Positions 40,551 to 52,484 of a stretch of DNA of 64,000 nt are shown here, in pieces. The stretch spans positions 17,147,998 to 17,211,997 of the forward strand of contig NC_088314.1 in NCBI RefSeq assembly GCF_910592395.1, given 5' to 3'. Made by a program: the position numbers and the translations under genes. The stretch's first letter is position 1, and every line of letters begins with the position of its first letter. The notes below the pieces were generated by a model, which made no database searches, was not told where the DNA came from, and saw only the letters and a program-made list of their open reading frames with translations. Source of the stretch: Lineus longissimus (taxonomy: Eukaryota > Nemertea > Pilidiophora > Heteronemertea > Lineidae).

Positions 40551-41993
40551 GTACATAGCCCCTTCGTATAAGGAGAGCAAATTCAACCCATGGCTTTTGC
40601 CGACTCAGTGACTGAGCAATCAAAAATCTTTTTTTTCGGGCGCGTTTACACAGCAGACCAATTGAATCAATCTGAATCGGACTTGATCAGCTTCGTCCCA
40701 TGTAAATTGGCCGCAGTGTTGAAAGTCTCTGTGAGGCCTATCTCGCTTTTTTGGGACTGAGCTGTATGACAAGACTGAAAATTTTGCAATAACAAAAATC
40801 AAAAGAAACACAGCATATCACATACAATATGATCATAAAGAATATTTAAAGATAAATAAAGTAATATGTCAACATGTGTATGAGATGTAATCATTGATCA
40901 GTGCAGCCAAGTCCAATACTGCAAAGCTCATCCGTGTGCAGAACCAAGCCGCACGAATTATCATCGGGAGCATAAAATCTACGCCAATCACTGCAATGGA
41001 GAACATAACCAAGCTCCAACCACCAGAAGATCGGAGGGAAGTGAAGGTGATTACACAGGCAGAGAGGTCCAAAAGGGTGACGAACCAACCAATGTACCAG
41101 AGAGTCCAAAAAGGAGCTTGAAAAAAGGCTGAAACAAGGCAGTTCATCAGTCAAAGCAAGGCACTGGAAAGTAATCACCCTGAACTGAAAATCAGCACAC
41201 CAAGGGATATATCATCTAGCAGACCCAAACCAACACTCGACCCCCGAATGTCACCGGAGATCAAGGACACAATCCCTGGTATCCTCAGCAAACAACTCCA
41301 AACAGATGAGGCACGGAAGGCTCTGACGATGGAGCACATCTCCCAAACCAGAAGTGGACCCACGTCTATTCTGATAGTTCAGCAGCTGGTGGCAGTGATG
41401 CAACCTGTGATGGAGGTGGAGGCATCCTTATCAAGTACAAAGACGAGGAAGAGATCAATCGCAATATCTACAGGTAGATGCTCCAGCATCTAGGCCCTAC
41501 AGGAGCTGAAGCTGTCGCAACTGAAGAGGTAACGAAGAGACTGAAGCAGAAGAGAAATAAGACCAGACAACGAATAGTCATCTTCACTGATGCCCTCTCT
41601 GTTCTAAAAGCTCTGCAAGATCCAAGGAAAGACGAAATGCATAACCTCACCACATCCCTATGCATATGAAGGAACAAGGTTGTTCTACAGTTGATCCCAG
41701 CTCACTGCGATATCAAGGGGAATGAGAAGGCCGACCACCTAGCCAAGGAAGGAAGCAAGAAACAGCAAAGCGACCTGTCCCTTACCTGTAAGGAGGCAAA
41801 AACGAACATCAGAACTGCCTGCTATAGTATTGGAACAAGTGGAAGGATGAGCACCAGGGATATCGTGCTCCAAACGCCAGCTGCAACAAACTGACAAGAA
41901 GGGAGCAGGTGACCATATTCAGACAGTGTACCGGCCACGACAGGTTACGATATCACCTGTTTACAGTCTGCCCATGGAGCATGGAGCCCATGA

Positions 41994-42433
41994 GACAAGA
42001 CCACTAATGAATATTCATAGGTTGGAAGGTCGAGGCCTATCAATTAGACGAGTGCATGTTTTTAACTCTCAAGTACATATTTGGAGAGGTATTGAAAAAA
42101 TATTTGTTGTGGCAAGTCTACAGATATAAAGAATTTATTTGATGAAAAAATTAATTTCGAATTTTGTTAATTTGGTAATAGGGGGCGTGTTTTGAGATTT
42201 TTCTGCAAGTTGGCTGAAAAAAGAGTGGAAATAACAATGTCTGTCTAATTTGTCGATTATCAAAAAATTTCCGTGGTCAACTACCAGTTTATTTTTCACC
42301 ATTTACTTGCCCGACTGTCCGGAATATCATCAAAATTTCAGATTCACAACCCCACGCAGTATTTGATGCGTCGCGGTCAAACATTGACAATTTAACTGCT
42401 AAAAGGCTTAAAAAATCAATGGTGGTCTTGTCT
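41994..42433. mobile_element. Non-autonomous DNA transposon, 440 bp
   Basis: Ends GACAAGACCAC and its complement; flanked by cccatga at 41987-41993 and 42434-42440 (a 6-7 bp duplication, as one base can belong to either side). No coding capacity. Inserted in the LINE remnant. Confidence 0.75.
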
Positions 42434-42459
42434 CCCATGACCATATGACCGTGGAGCAC

Positions 42460-43418
42460 GGCTTACTGGACTTTGCGCAATATTTCGCCAAAAAAGTATT
42501 CTACGCAACGGTCCCTAGGTGACTTTTCCTATTCATAATACACATCCTGTCCATCCTAGATCGTGGTTACATGGGGAGTAATCGTTGTAAAATTAGGCCA
42601 AACGCAGACAGTTAACCCGGGTACCACTTTGTTTACGTTGGAACAAGCCGTGTAAGTCATTATCAGCATTTTTTTCATTGAACATTTGCGGGGTCAGCGT
42701 CACAGGGAGCAGCATTGAACGGTAAACAGGTTCACATCATATTCAGACAACGGCTTATAACGGCCTACAGGAAACGATTCGTATCAACAAAACTATGGGC
42801 TGTATCGTCTGTTTCATGTTTTTTTGCATTACGCCCCCTGGTGCCAAACAAAGAATAATTTTGAAACGAAATTTGGTGTGAATTTGTAAACAAAGTTTTA
42901 AGTCGACACCTCAAGCGGTTACGTGTAAACATTACATTTATCATCAAATTGCTAATGCATTAAAAAGTTGAATTGGTCAAGTTTAGCACCCCATAGATTT
43001 TTCCCCGACGTGCCGATGAAAATCAATTTCCGGCAGATAATACAGCCCGGGGTTGGATCTTCAAACAATACAAATTTTGTTGTGGGCTGACCATGATAAT
43101 TACCGGGTTGGGGGTCTGAGAAATTTTGGGGGTCATTTTCGACCATCTGTGACCGGTGAATCGACTTTTCAGCCAACGAGGGCTTAACTTGGCCATTGGG
43201 ACCACAAAACTTAGGCTCCTAAACTGAAACGTCGTCATCGTTTTCTTCTAATGGAAAGGAAATTCATGATTTTGATTTTTAAAAACACGTATTCATAATG
43301 GAAACAAATCCATACTGGTGACTGACACCATGTATCGAACTTGACGTACCGGGGTAAAACATAATGGTCGCTCCCCCATTTCGCTCGTTTCGTTTCGTTG
43401 CGCAAAGTCCAGTAAGCC
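42460..43418. mobile_element. Non-autonomous DNA transposon, 959 bp, 9-bp target duplication
   Basis: Terminal repeats GGCTTACTGGACTTTGCGC at 42460 and the complement ending at 43418. A perfect duplication gtggagcac lies at 42451-42459 and 43419-43427. Nine-bp duplications are characteristic of Mutator-like elements. No transposase recognised. Confidence 0.85.
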
Positions 43419-43702
43419 GTGGAGCACATCCTGGTCCTGGCCCTGTGGGTGATGTACCAGATTGCCGGACAACCCTTAGGACCTGCCTGCAGAACCAGAT
43501 TTACGGAGACAAAGAACAGCTCCAGATAACCCCTGGGTTGATCATCAGATCGAAGTTGACTGTCTAGCAAACGAGAAGAAGAAGATGATGGGATGAATAT
43601 GCAAAAAGTGGAAATTTGACAGGACGGTGGCGCCACGAAAATTGAACTGCGCGTGCGTACTGTAGAACTTCCGTTTTAAGCCGTGGGGAAAACGTGTTCG
43701 AA

Positions 43703-46700
43703 ATGGTAGGTTTCTCTGCGTTTTAGCGTCGATTTACCAAATCTTTGAGTGGGAGCGTAAAATATATGTATATTTTATAGTTCTGTTCATTTACGTTGGT
43801 TAAATGTGTGGTGAAAAAACTACATTTCATTATCTCTATCTTTGCAGTGTAAACCGCTGTACATTCATGCATTTGTAATATAATAGTGTATAAGGCCAGG
43901 CCGACAATCATTGACAAGGGCCTACTGTAGTGTAACTGTTCATCCGAGATACAATTTTTTGTTTTGATACTCCTACTTCGTATACAAAAAATATGGGAGG
44001 CGGAGTTTATTGAAAACCACTGGTTGTGTCAGGATGGTACTGTTTGAACTCCCTGTGGGGCTGGGCTATGCCCATGGGATGCCATGGCCATGGGCAGCCT
44101 AGACAGCTTGCGAAAATAAATTTAGGCCATTTTGAGAAGGAGTTTTCACAGGCAGCAAAAATCTGCATGAAAAAATCCTCGTGCCCCCACCAATTATGGC
44201 CTGTCAGTTGCCATGGCACACTTTTACACACTTACTTACTATTTATTTAGCCCTCTTCGTCCCTGGTGCTGGGGCATAAAGCCTTCTTGCCATCTTCCCT
44301 TGTCCTTGGCCACTCTTATTGCTGTGTCCCAAGACAGGCCAAAGGTTTCCAGCTGTTTCATCATCGTGCGGCGCCAGGTGTTCTCTGGCCGTCCACGTTT
44401 CCGTCCTTCTTGTGGGGTCCATCTGAGAGAGCCACCTTTGGTATGCAATCTGGTTGCATTCTCATCACATGACTTGGCCATCGGAATCTCCTCCGCCTGA
44501 TCTCGTTCCCGATACAATCTGAGTCTTCTCATAGAGAGCCTTGTTGGTGATCTTTCTTCGCAAGAATATCCTGCAGATCTTGTGTAGGCATCTGTTATGG
44601 AAGGATGCTATCTTCCCCATGTTTTCTACGGTGGTTCTCCAACATTCGAGCCATAGAGGAGTATGGACTTAACATTGCTGTGATATAGCCTGACTTACTT
44701 GACATTTCTTTTGCAGTTGCGTCGACAGGCACGTCTCAGGCGCGAATATATCTACCGTAAATCTGTGGAGGAGAAGGACCGAGCTATCGCTGAAAAGAAA
44801 CAGAAGCTAAAGAATGCTTTAGACGGTGAGCAATATTTGAATGATAAATCCTTCCATCGGCTGTTTATTATTCACATTTTATTGCATGAGTTCAGATCAT
44901 TTGGGTTAAAGGTGCCACTGCCATGGCTCCTTGGCCCTAGGATATCAGTTGTGCAGAATGCCGCTGTGACAGGGGCTTTCAGCGAGCGCGTCCTCGGCCG
45001 CTGGTGCGCCCGATAGCTATCCATCACATCAGTGTAGGGCCATGTGGCAGTATAGACTCGGATATATACAGAATGTAGAGTTGGAAAGAATTGTCCTTCC
45101 AAGAGATCTGGTATGTGAAAAACATTTGTGAGTTAAAGCTCATTTAGCTTTCAGAGATCATCAATCCATGTATCTGAGATGAAAAAGTTATATTATGGCC
45201 CAGTGTGTAGTTATTTTCAATTTGGATTTTTTGTTATTGACTACAATTCTTTTCATCGCCTCTTTACTTTTTTTCAGAAAATAAAATCTTACCGACTGAT
45301 CTGCGGAAAAATGCTGTATCTCTTCAGAGAAAACTTGACTGGGAAGTGGAAGAGGCCCTTGGTGAGTATATGAAAGGAAGTGATTAGGAAACCGACTGAT
45401 TGGGAAACCAACTGATAAGGAAATAAGTTGTTAATTATATCAAAGTAGTTGATTGGGAAATCAGCTGATTAGGAAATCAACTGTACTTATATCAGAGGAT
45501 TGATTTGGAAATCAACTGACAAGGGAAATCAGTCGATTTAAAATTGATTAGGAAATCAGGACCTTGATGAAGACGATCAAGAAATTCAAAAAGAAATTCT
45601 GGCCAAATGTCTGATATCAGTCACCAGATCACACTAGTTGATTTTCTCCAACCTTAGAAAGCCAAACAGAGATTTCAAATCATGAAAGTTTCATGAAACT
45701 GTGTAAAAAATAGGTTTCTACTTTCACCATAGCCTAATCAGTAGAAATTCGAATTCTCTTAAATTATCCTGGGAAAATCACTTCGAGTGAATGCCCTTCT
45801 TGATGAAATTACTAGATAGATTAGGGAGAGTTTGTAAACCAAGTCGCTGTATTAAAAAGTGTCCATTTCAGGTGACAATGTTGATGATGAGTACAAGTGG
45901 GCAGGTGTAGAAGATCCAAAGATTATGATAACAACATCCAGGGATCCAAGTTCAAGGTTAAAGATGTTTGCAAAGGTAACGAGTTGTTTAAAATTGCTGG
46001 AAATTCTTTTGGAAAATTAAAGGAGTTTTTGTGTCAGTTGTTGAAAAGCAAAGAAACTTACCATTAGAAGAAATGCCGCTCCATATTATTGAATGATTAA
46101 AAACTCTTGATTGATCTAATTGCGTTGGTTTCAATATCTGATTCCAAGAATACAACGACTAGTCTTTATCTATTCTTGCTAATAGGTCCCATTGTTTATA
46201 ACTTTGGGCAAGTCACTTTGTTTTTTCATTGTCGCTTCAAATTAGATTTCAAAATGTTTTGTTACCTGTACTTTTGCATCAGCAAACGTAAAAAATTTCC
46301 TTGTGACAAACAAGTGTAGTTTGTCATAAACTGCTGCTCTTTGAGTTACCGAAGAAAGATTGACTGGACTGGTAACCGCAGTTCTTAAGTGCTGAATTCA
46401 CAAGTGCGAAATGTTGATGACCATGATGTTAATTTCAGGAGGTGCGACTGATCTTTCCAAACTCTCAGAGAATCAACCGCGGTAATTATGAGATAAAGCA
46501 GCTGGTGGAAGCGTGCCGGGCTAATGATGTCACCGACCTCATCATGTTGCAAGAACACCGCGGAGAGCCAGGTCAGTGTTTTCACCTGCATGCAGGCAAG
46601 TTTAGTCGCTGTGATCTGCTCTTATGATTGTATGATGTGACTAAAACATTGTTTGTGGTGGTCGTCATAGGTGCCTGCGACAAGAATTGACGGTACCGCA

Positions 46701-49700
46701 ACCAGGAAATCAATATGAAATACAAATCCCTTGTTACGGGGCGGGGCGTTCCTTTGAAATATTTTGTTTTGCCATAATCCAAACAAACCAGCCTGAAATT
46801 CATCTTTCAGGGGTGTCAGATTTCAGGAGATTTTAGGAGATTTCAGACCTAAATGTTTATTTCGATAGCTGGAGTGGAAAGATCCCTGTCTCAATTGTCT
46901 GTGGATCTTTGAATTATCAGAATTGGACCAAGAATAGACATTTTAGAAGCATTTTTGTGCAAGTGGGAGCTGATCAAATGACAAGATTTTTACAACAGAT
47001 AATTTTCAGACTCTGCCCCAGGCACAGGTCTTTGGCATCTCTGATCTTCTCCCACACTCTTTGGACTCCACTTTGCCCAACCTCAGACTTTGTCGTTGGA
47101 AGAGAGCTACCGGGAGGATCCCTCTACATGTTCAGAATGCCTTAATTGATGCCCTGCCAGATATTTTTATCCTTTTTTTCCGAGATTCTGACTTCTCTTC
47201 TATTCAGAATGATTACAGTACTGAAACTTTTTAATTTTGTATTTTTCAGATGGCCTGACAGTGTGTCACTTTCCTTATGGTCCCTCGGCTTACTTCACAC
47301 TTTCCAATACAGTGATGCGACACGACATCCCAGACGTGGGCAAGATGTCTGAACAGTATCCACATCTAATCTTCAATAACTTGAAGTCAAAACTGGGCGC
47401 TAGGGTAAGTAGAATGTCCGCCGGTGCGATCAGCCTTATACATATGTTGTAATCCTTTGAAGACTTTGAATCAGCATCACTGTCGGCAGAAATTCAAACA
47501 AACTTCCAGATTTTGCAATCCAGTTACGCATGTGCATGAATAAGTATCCATTGGCTACATGTATGGCTTGGTTAACTAAGTTACTTATCAATGCACTTGC
47601 AAAACTGGATGCAAAATCTAAATATTTTGTCCCAACTTCTGAAGACTGTCATGTTCACTCAAAGGCCTCAAAGCGGTATTGAAATGTTCCCTTCCCTGCA
47701 TTCCAGTTGTAACTTTGTCCTCTAAATACCAATTTTGGAAGAGTGGAAATAATAATTCAAAGTGTATTTCAACCTCGCAGAATCTCTTTCTATGCAGCAC
47801 AGCAATGGCAATAATTTGATACGTCTTTCCAATACATGTACTATAATGGTCATTGTGTATAGTACTTAATTAATGCTACGTGGGGTGTGTAGTGTGAAGT
47901 TCAAAAGTTTGTTTTCTTATGTGACCCATGCCAAGGAGGAGGTCCTGGCTGAATGCACGTGGTCTTTGTAGTCTTCTCTGGGAGATGTTAGGACCAATGC
48001 ACTTGGTCTTTGTAGTCTTCTCTGGGTGATGTTATGACCAATGCACTTGGTCTTTGTAGTCTTCTCTGGGTGATGTTATGACCAATGCACTTGGTCTTTG
48101 TAGTCTTCTCTGGGAGATGTTAGGACCAATGCACTTGGTCTTTGTAGTCTTCTCTGGGAGATGTTAGGACCAATGCACTTGGTCTGTGTAGTCTTCTCGG
48201 GGAGATGTTATGACCAATGCACTTGGTCTTTGTAGTCTTCTCTGGGTGATGTTATGACCAATGCACTTGGTCTTTGTAGTCTTCTCTGGGTGATGTTATG
48301 ACCAATGCACTTGGTCTTTGTAGTCTTCTCTGGGTGATGTTATGACCAATGCACTTGGTCTTTGTAGTCTTCTCTGGGTGATGTTATGACCAATGCACTT
48401 GGTCTTTGTAGTCTTCTCTGGGTGATGTTATGACCAATGCACTTGGTCTTTGTAGTCTTCTCTGGGTGATGTTAGGACCAATGCACTTGGTCTTTGTAGT
48501 CTTCTCTGGGAGATGTTAGGACCAATGCACTTGGTCTTTGTAGTCTTCTCTGGGAGATGTTAGGACCAATGCACTTGGTCTGTGTAGTCTTCTCGGGGAG
48601 ATGTTATGACCAATGCACTTGGTCTTTGTAGTCTTCTCTGGGAGATGTTATGACCAATGCACTTGGTCTTTGTAGTCTTCTCTGGGTGATGTTAGGACCA
48701 ATGCACTTGGTCTTTGTAGTCTTCTCTGGGAGATGTTAGGACCAATGCACTTGGTCTTTGTAGTCTTCTCTGGGTGATGTTAGGACCAATGCACTTGGTC
48801 TGTGAAGTCTTCTCGGGGAGATGTTAGGACCAATGCACTTGGTCTTTGTAGTCTTCTCTGGGAGATGTTAGGACCAGGCTACTCAGAACATTGCCTTCCA
48901 GCTCTTGTTGAAAACAAAGAAAAATTTCTCAAGTAAAATATACTCGTGGTTCATGTTTTTTCAGGTCACGAATGTTTTAAAGTATTTATTTCCTGTGCCC
49001 AAAGAAGACAGTAAACGAGTTATCACATTCGCTAACGACGAGGATTATATCTCATTCAGGTATGTTTTTTCATGTTACAAGTTCATCTGAGGTGATTATC
49101 GTGCCGTCCTATGTCTTGTAAAATCACCGTCAAAATGTTTTAACTAATGATGTAACTACTTATCCAAAGATCTACTGATCTCTCTCTGTTGATTGTTTCG
49201 AGAGTCCAACCGACGACCTCCTGATTATAAGCCCAACATTCTGACCACTATGCCACTGATCGCCCTCTGTTGATTCCTTTAAGAGTGGAAACCATCACCT
49301 CATGATTGTGAGCCTGGGACTCTTACCACTATGCCACTGATCTCCCTCTGTTGATTCTTTCAAGAGTGGAACCCGTGACCTACTGATTATGAGCCGTGAG
49401 CTTCAGCCACTTTGCCACCGATCTCCCTCAATTGATCCTTTCAAGAATGTAACCCTTGACCTCCCGATTGTGAGCCTGGTACTCAGCCTATATGCCACAG
49501 ATCTCTCTGGGTTAGGCTGGGAATAGATGTTAGGTACTTGGAGACAGTTGTACAGTAAAAAGCGCAATATAACAAGTTACATTTCATTCATTCTGTCATT
49601 GTAGGCATCACGTTTATAAGAAGACGGAGAATGGTAGAGATGTCGAGTTGACGGAGGTTGGACCGAGATTTGAAATGAAGTGTAAGTAATAAGTAGAACC

Positions 49701-50294
49701 TCTCTAAGAGGGACAACCTTGGGACTGAGATTTGCTGTACTTTATAAACTGGTCAACTTGAATGAAAATTACCAATTTGCGACCAAATTCAGTGTCCTTT
49801 ATTGAGAGGATATCCTACTTACAGAGGTGTCCACAAAGAGAGGTTCAGACATTTATAAAGATAACCACTCCCACTTCACACTGCCCTTAAGTGTACATGT
49901 ACCATTGGGATGTTGTCGCGAAGCATAGAAAAATGTTAGTTAAACAGGTTTAAAAAGCAACATGATTTTCAATATTTCAGAAAATATTGGTGAAACTGAA
50001 GAGGCTTCTTCAAGCCAAAAATCAGTCTTCTATTTCTGTTTTTTTTCCAAGTCTGTTCAAACCCCCCAACTTCGAAATCTTTTTACAAATTGTTCAAGCA
50101 GACGATGGCATGTGCTGTGTGACAGTGTTCGTAACTGATGTAACAAGTCCCTTGAAATGAAATTGTCTTTGTCTTCTTCAGTGTACCAGCTTATCCTTGG
50201 GACGATTGACAATGCCAGTTCATCAGATGTCGAATGGGTCTATAAGCCGTACATGCGAACAGCCAAGAAGAGACGTTATCTCAGCGATATGTAG
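43703..50294 (+). CDS. IMP4: IMP4, U3 small nucleolar ribonucleoprotein protein (Brix domain), nine exons, 290 residues
   Basis: Exons: 43703-43705 (the ATG alone), 44717-44825, 45278-45361, 45872-45975, 46439-46571, 47250-47404, 48965-49059, 49605-49681, 50182-50294, all with GT-AG sites in phase. The product is the length of vertebrate IMP4. The N-terminus [15 protein letters not shown] is the conserved basic helix; the Brix domain runs from about residue 80 ([80 protein letters not shown]). IMP4 acts in the nucleolus with IMP3 and MPP10 in the U3 snoRNP, pairing U3 with pre-rRNA for 18S processing. An ETS-like ACTTCCG lies about 40 bp before the start, as is common in housekeeping promoters. 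Intron 6 carries a minisatellite. Confidence 0.96.
44225..44690 (-). pseudogene. RTE-type LINE 3' fragment in IMP4 intron 1
   Basis: On minus a frame reads [19 protein letters not shown] and then [15 protein letters not shown], the C-terminal signature of RTE-clade ORF2 proteins; upstream there are [18 protein letters not shown] remnants. Very short and without RT motifs. Confidence 0.75.
47938..48878 (+). repeat. Minisatellite, 44-bp unit, about 21 copies, in IMP4 intron 6
   Basis: The unit starts ACCAATGCACTTGGTCTTTG and ends in TCTGGGWGATGTTAKG. Two main variants (GGGTGATGTTATG and GGGAGATGTTAGG) alternate in blocks, and a block containing GGTCTGTGTAG with TCGGGG occurs at about 48180 and again at about 48580, which suggests block duplication. 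Confidence 0.95.
49190..49510 (-). repeat. Four degenerate tandem tRNA-like (SINE-derived) units in IMP4 intron 7
   Basis: Each of about 80 bp contains a line like GAACCCGTGACCTACTGATT then CCACTATGCCACTGATC, the complement of a B box and A box. They look like tandem SINE head copies. Confidence 0.55.
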
Positions 50295-51051
50295 CGAGGA
50301 GTTGGCAGACTTTCTCAAGGAATAGATGATGTTTCCTGTGGAATACAATCGTGAATTTACCGAGTTTATGTTGTTATTAGTTGTTGCTGCTGAAGTGGAG
50401 TTCTCCTCTAATTGAACACAACTTGTCGTCCCAAAAGGGCCAAAATCATCACACCTACAATTTAGCCTATGAAACTGTCCTATGGGACTACTTATCGGTC
50501 TTGGATCAAAGGCAACTTCTGAAGAAACCTATTTTGGTCATTTAAACTACGTGTAGGAAAGACATTTTTGGGTCGCATAGGACAAAATCAAGGTTGCACA
50601 AAATACCTCATTCTGAAAAACTTGAAACCCTCTCGGCCAAACACAAGGAAATACCTGAGTGATGCAGTCCAATTTGTAAATAGAAAACAATTGTAAATAC
50701 ATGGCTACATTATAAAGAAATGAAAGTCTTCTTCTGTTTGTGTTTAATGGGATACTCGTGGACTTTTCAGTAGTGCCATGCTGTAACAGAGCCAATCCAT
50801 GAGTGCTTGTGTCATTGTTGGCGTACATGTAGGTCTGTGTAGGGATGTTAGAAATTTGTGACGGAGATTGTAAGCCAGGATTGTAAGTAAAAATGTGGAG
50901 GTGTTTTGAAGTTCTTCAAGTGATATCCTAAGCTGATGAGGAAAGATCCAGCGAGCAAAGGACGATGTCACAACTGGGCAAGATAGGAGTGAATAATGGG
51001 ACACTATTTTGCAAATAACATCAAATTTCCGGAGATGTTTAATCAACAATG

Positions 51052-51426
51052 TAACCTTCTGGGCCTGGTTGTAGAAAGAAGGCATGTTTGTTTTTAAACA
51101 CATGTTCAGTAGAACCTCTATAATAAGTACACCCTCGAGAACAACAAATTCGGTCCTTAATAGAGAGGTGTCCCAATGAAAATTTCAATGGACATTACTG
51201 ATGTTCGGCGCCAATTGCAGTTTCTATTGGCGAGGGTGTCTTTGTAACCTTCTGGGCCTGGTTGTAGAAAGAAGTCATGTTTCGTTTTAAACACATGTTC
51301 AGTAGAACCTCTATAATAAGTACACCCTCGAGAAACAACAAATTCGGTCCTTAATAGAGAGGTGTCCCAATGGAAATTACTGATGTTCGGCGCCAAGTGC
51401 AGTTTCTATTGGCGAGGGTGTCTTTG
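51052..51426. repeat. Tandem duplication of about 190 bp
   Basis: The two copies are close to identical apart from an extra stretch of about 12 bp (AATTTCAATGGAC region) in the first. Confidence 0.85.
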
Positions 51427-51689
51427 ATATAAAATACCAATTTGGGACCAAATGCAATGCATGTCCTTTATAGAGAAGCTGTCCTTGATAGAGAGGTGTG
51501 TCCGCTAAGGGAGGTTCCAGTACATGAAATGATATGTCCATATGCTGCAACGAGGCTATGTGCTTTCAGACAGCTGGGCCCTGAAGGTAAAAAAATTGCC
51601 TTAGAGGATTTCGCTTTCAAGATTTCAGAGTTCCGAGGACACTCCGTTAATGAGGATGCTGGTCTATCACAGGTGAACTTCCAAGGCCA

Positions 51690-51835
51690 TTTAGCCTGGT
51701 ACCCATTTACTCCTGGGTGGAGAGAAGCAAGTAGGGCTTAGTGTGTTGCTCAAGGACACAAAGATGAACAGTGCTGATCCATCCGAGTGTCGAACCTTAC
51801 GACCTCCTGGTGACAAGCCGGCACTATCCCCTCAA
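51690..51835 (-). repeat. SINE remnant
   Basis: GGTACCCATTTACTCCTGGG and TGCTCAAGGACACAAAG, with GTGTCGAACCTTACGACC as a degenerate complement of a B box. This combination is common in animal SINE bodies. Confidence 0.5.
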
Positions 51836-52484
51836 AAAACAGATCAGAAAACATGAATATTTACGAAATATTTGAACTTTATTAGGACGTAAATTATCAC
51901 GAACAGGACAATATTTACGATTTGCCATGACCGTAAAAGATTAACTTTCGAGAAACCACAATTTTTCTTCCAAGCCCTGTTCTACATACCAGAAAAGGGC
52001 AAAAGAAGGGCCTAGAAGTAAACCGCATATCTGACTCATCTTCATTTATTGATTGGTGTAAAATCACATCTGATTCATCACACTACCACTCTGTACAGGC
52101 ACTCTAAAGTGACATCACTAGGACATCCATTTTGGACGTCAATTAGTGACCTTGACCCTGCTGACGTTGCCTCCAAGGTGTACCATGCGGGGATAACATC
52201 TCAGTTGACGTCGCAAAACTTTACTTTTGCAATATTGGGTTGACGACAACGTTTGCCACATTGATTAGTGACATAAATTCGTTCCCCAAAATGGCATCTT
52301 TTTTGCGATGACGTCACCTGCATGTCCTCATTAACCCTTTCCACAAATCGTCAATCATAATTTCCTACTGTTCCGTACTTCCCACTTGCAATGGCATCTG
52401 GGAGATACATGTGCATGTAGTAAAATGCACCATATCTATTCTCTTCACAGATAAAATTTCTTCCTATTTCACAATTTCATACTT

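Larger units (their letters stand above)
40890..43565 (+). pseudogene. LINE RNase H-domain remnant, cut by two DNA transposons
   Basis: Broken frames give RVQNQAARIIIGS (end of an RT), then an RNase H domain: a first-Asp region near 41370, RQRIVIFTDALSVLKAL (41560-41620) and IPAHCDIKGNEKADHLAKEG (41694-41753), and finally a Cys/His knuckle interrupted at 41987 and 42451 by the two insertions. Stops and frameshifts are frequent, so it is old. RNase H after RT is known in I, R1 and some Jockey-related LINEs. Confidence 0.75.
50295..52484. other. Intergenic between the convergent IMP4 and MRPL2 3' ends
   Basis: No gene recognised. A tandem duplication of about 190 bp (51052-51245 and 51247-51426) contains GTAACCTTCTGGGCCTGG at the start of each copy and GGCGAGGGTGTCTTTG at the end. 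Another repeat follows at 51690. Confidence 0.55.

Noticed and set aside
51442-51741. 99-residue open frame on plus
   Set aside because: It runs from a tandem duplication into a SINE remnant and has no coherent protein features.
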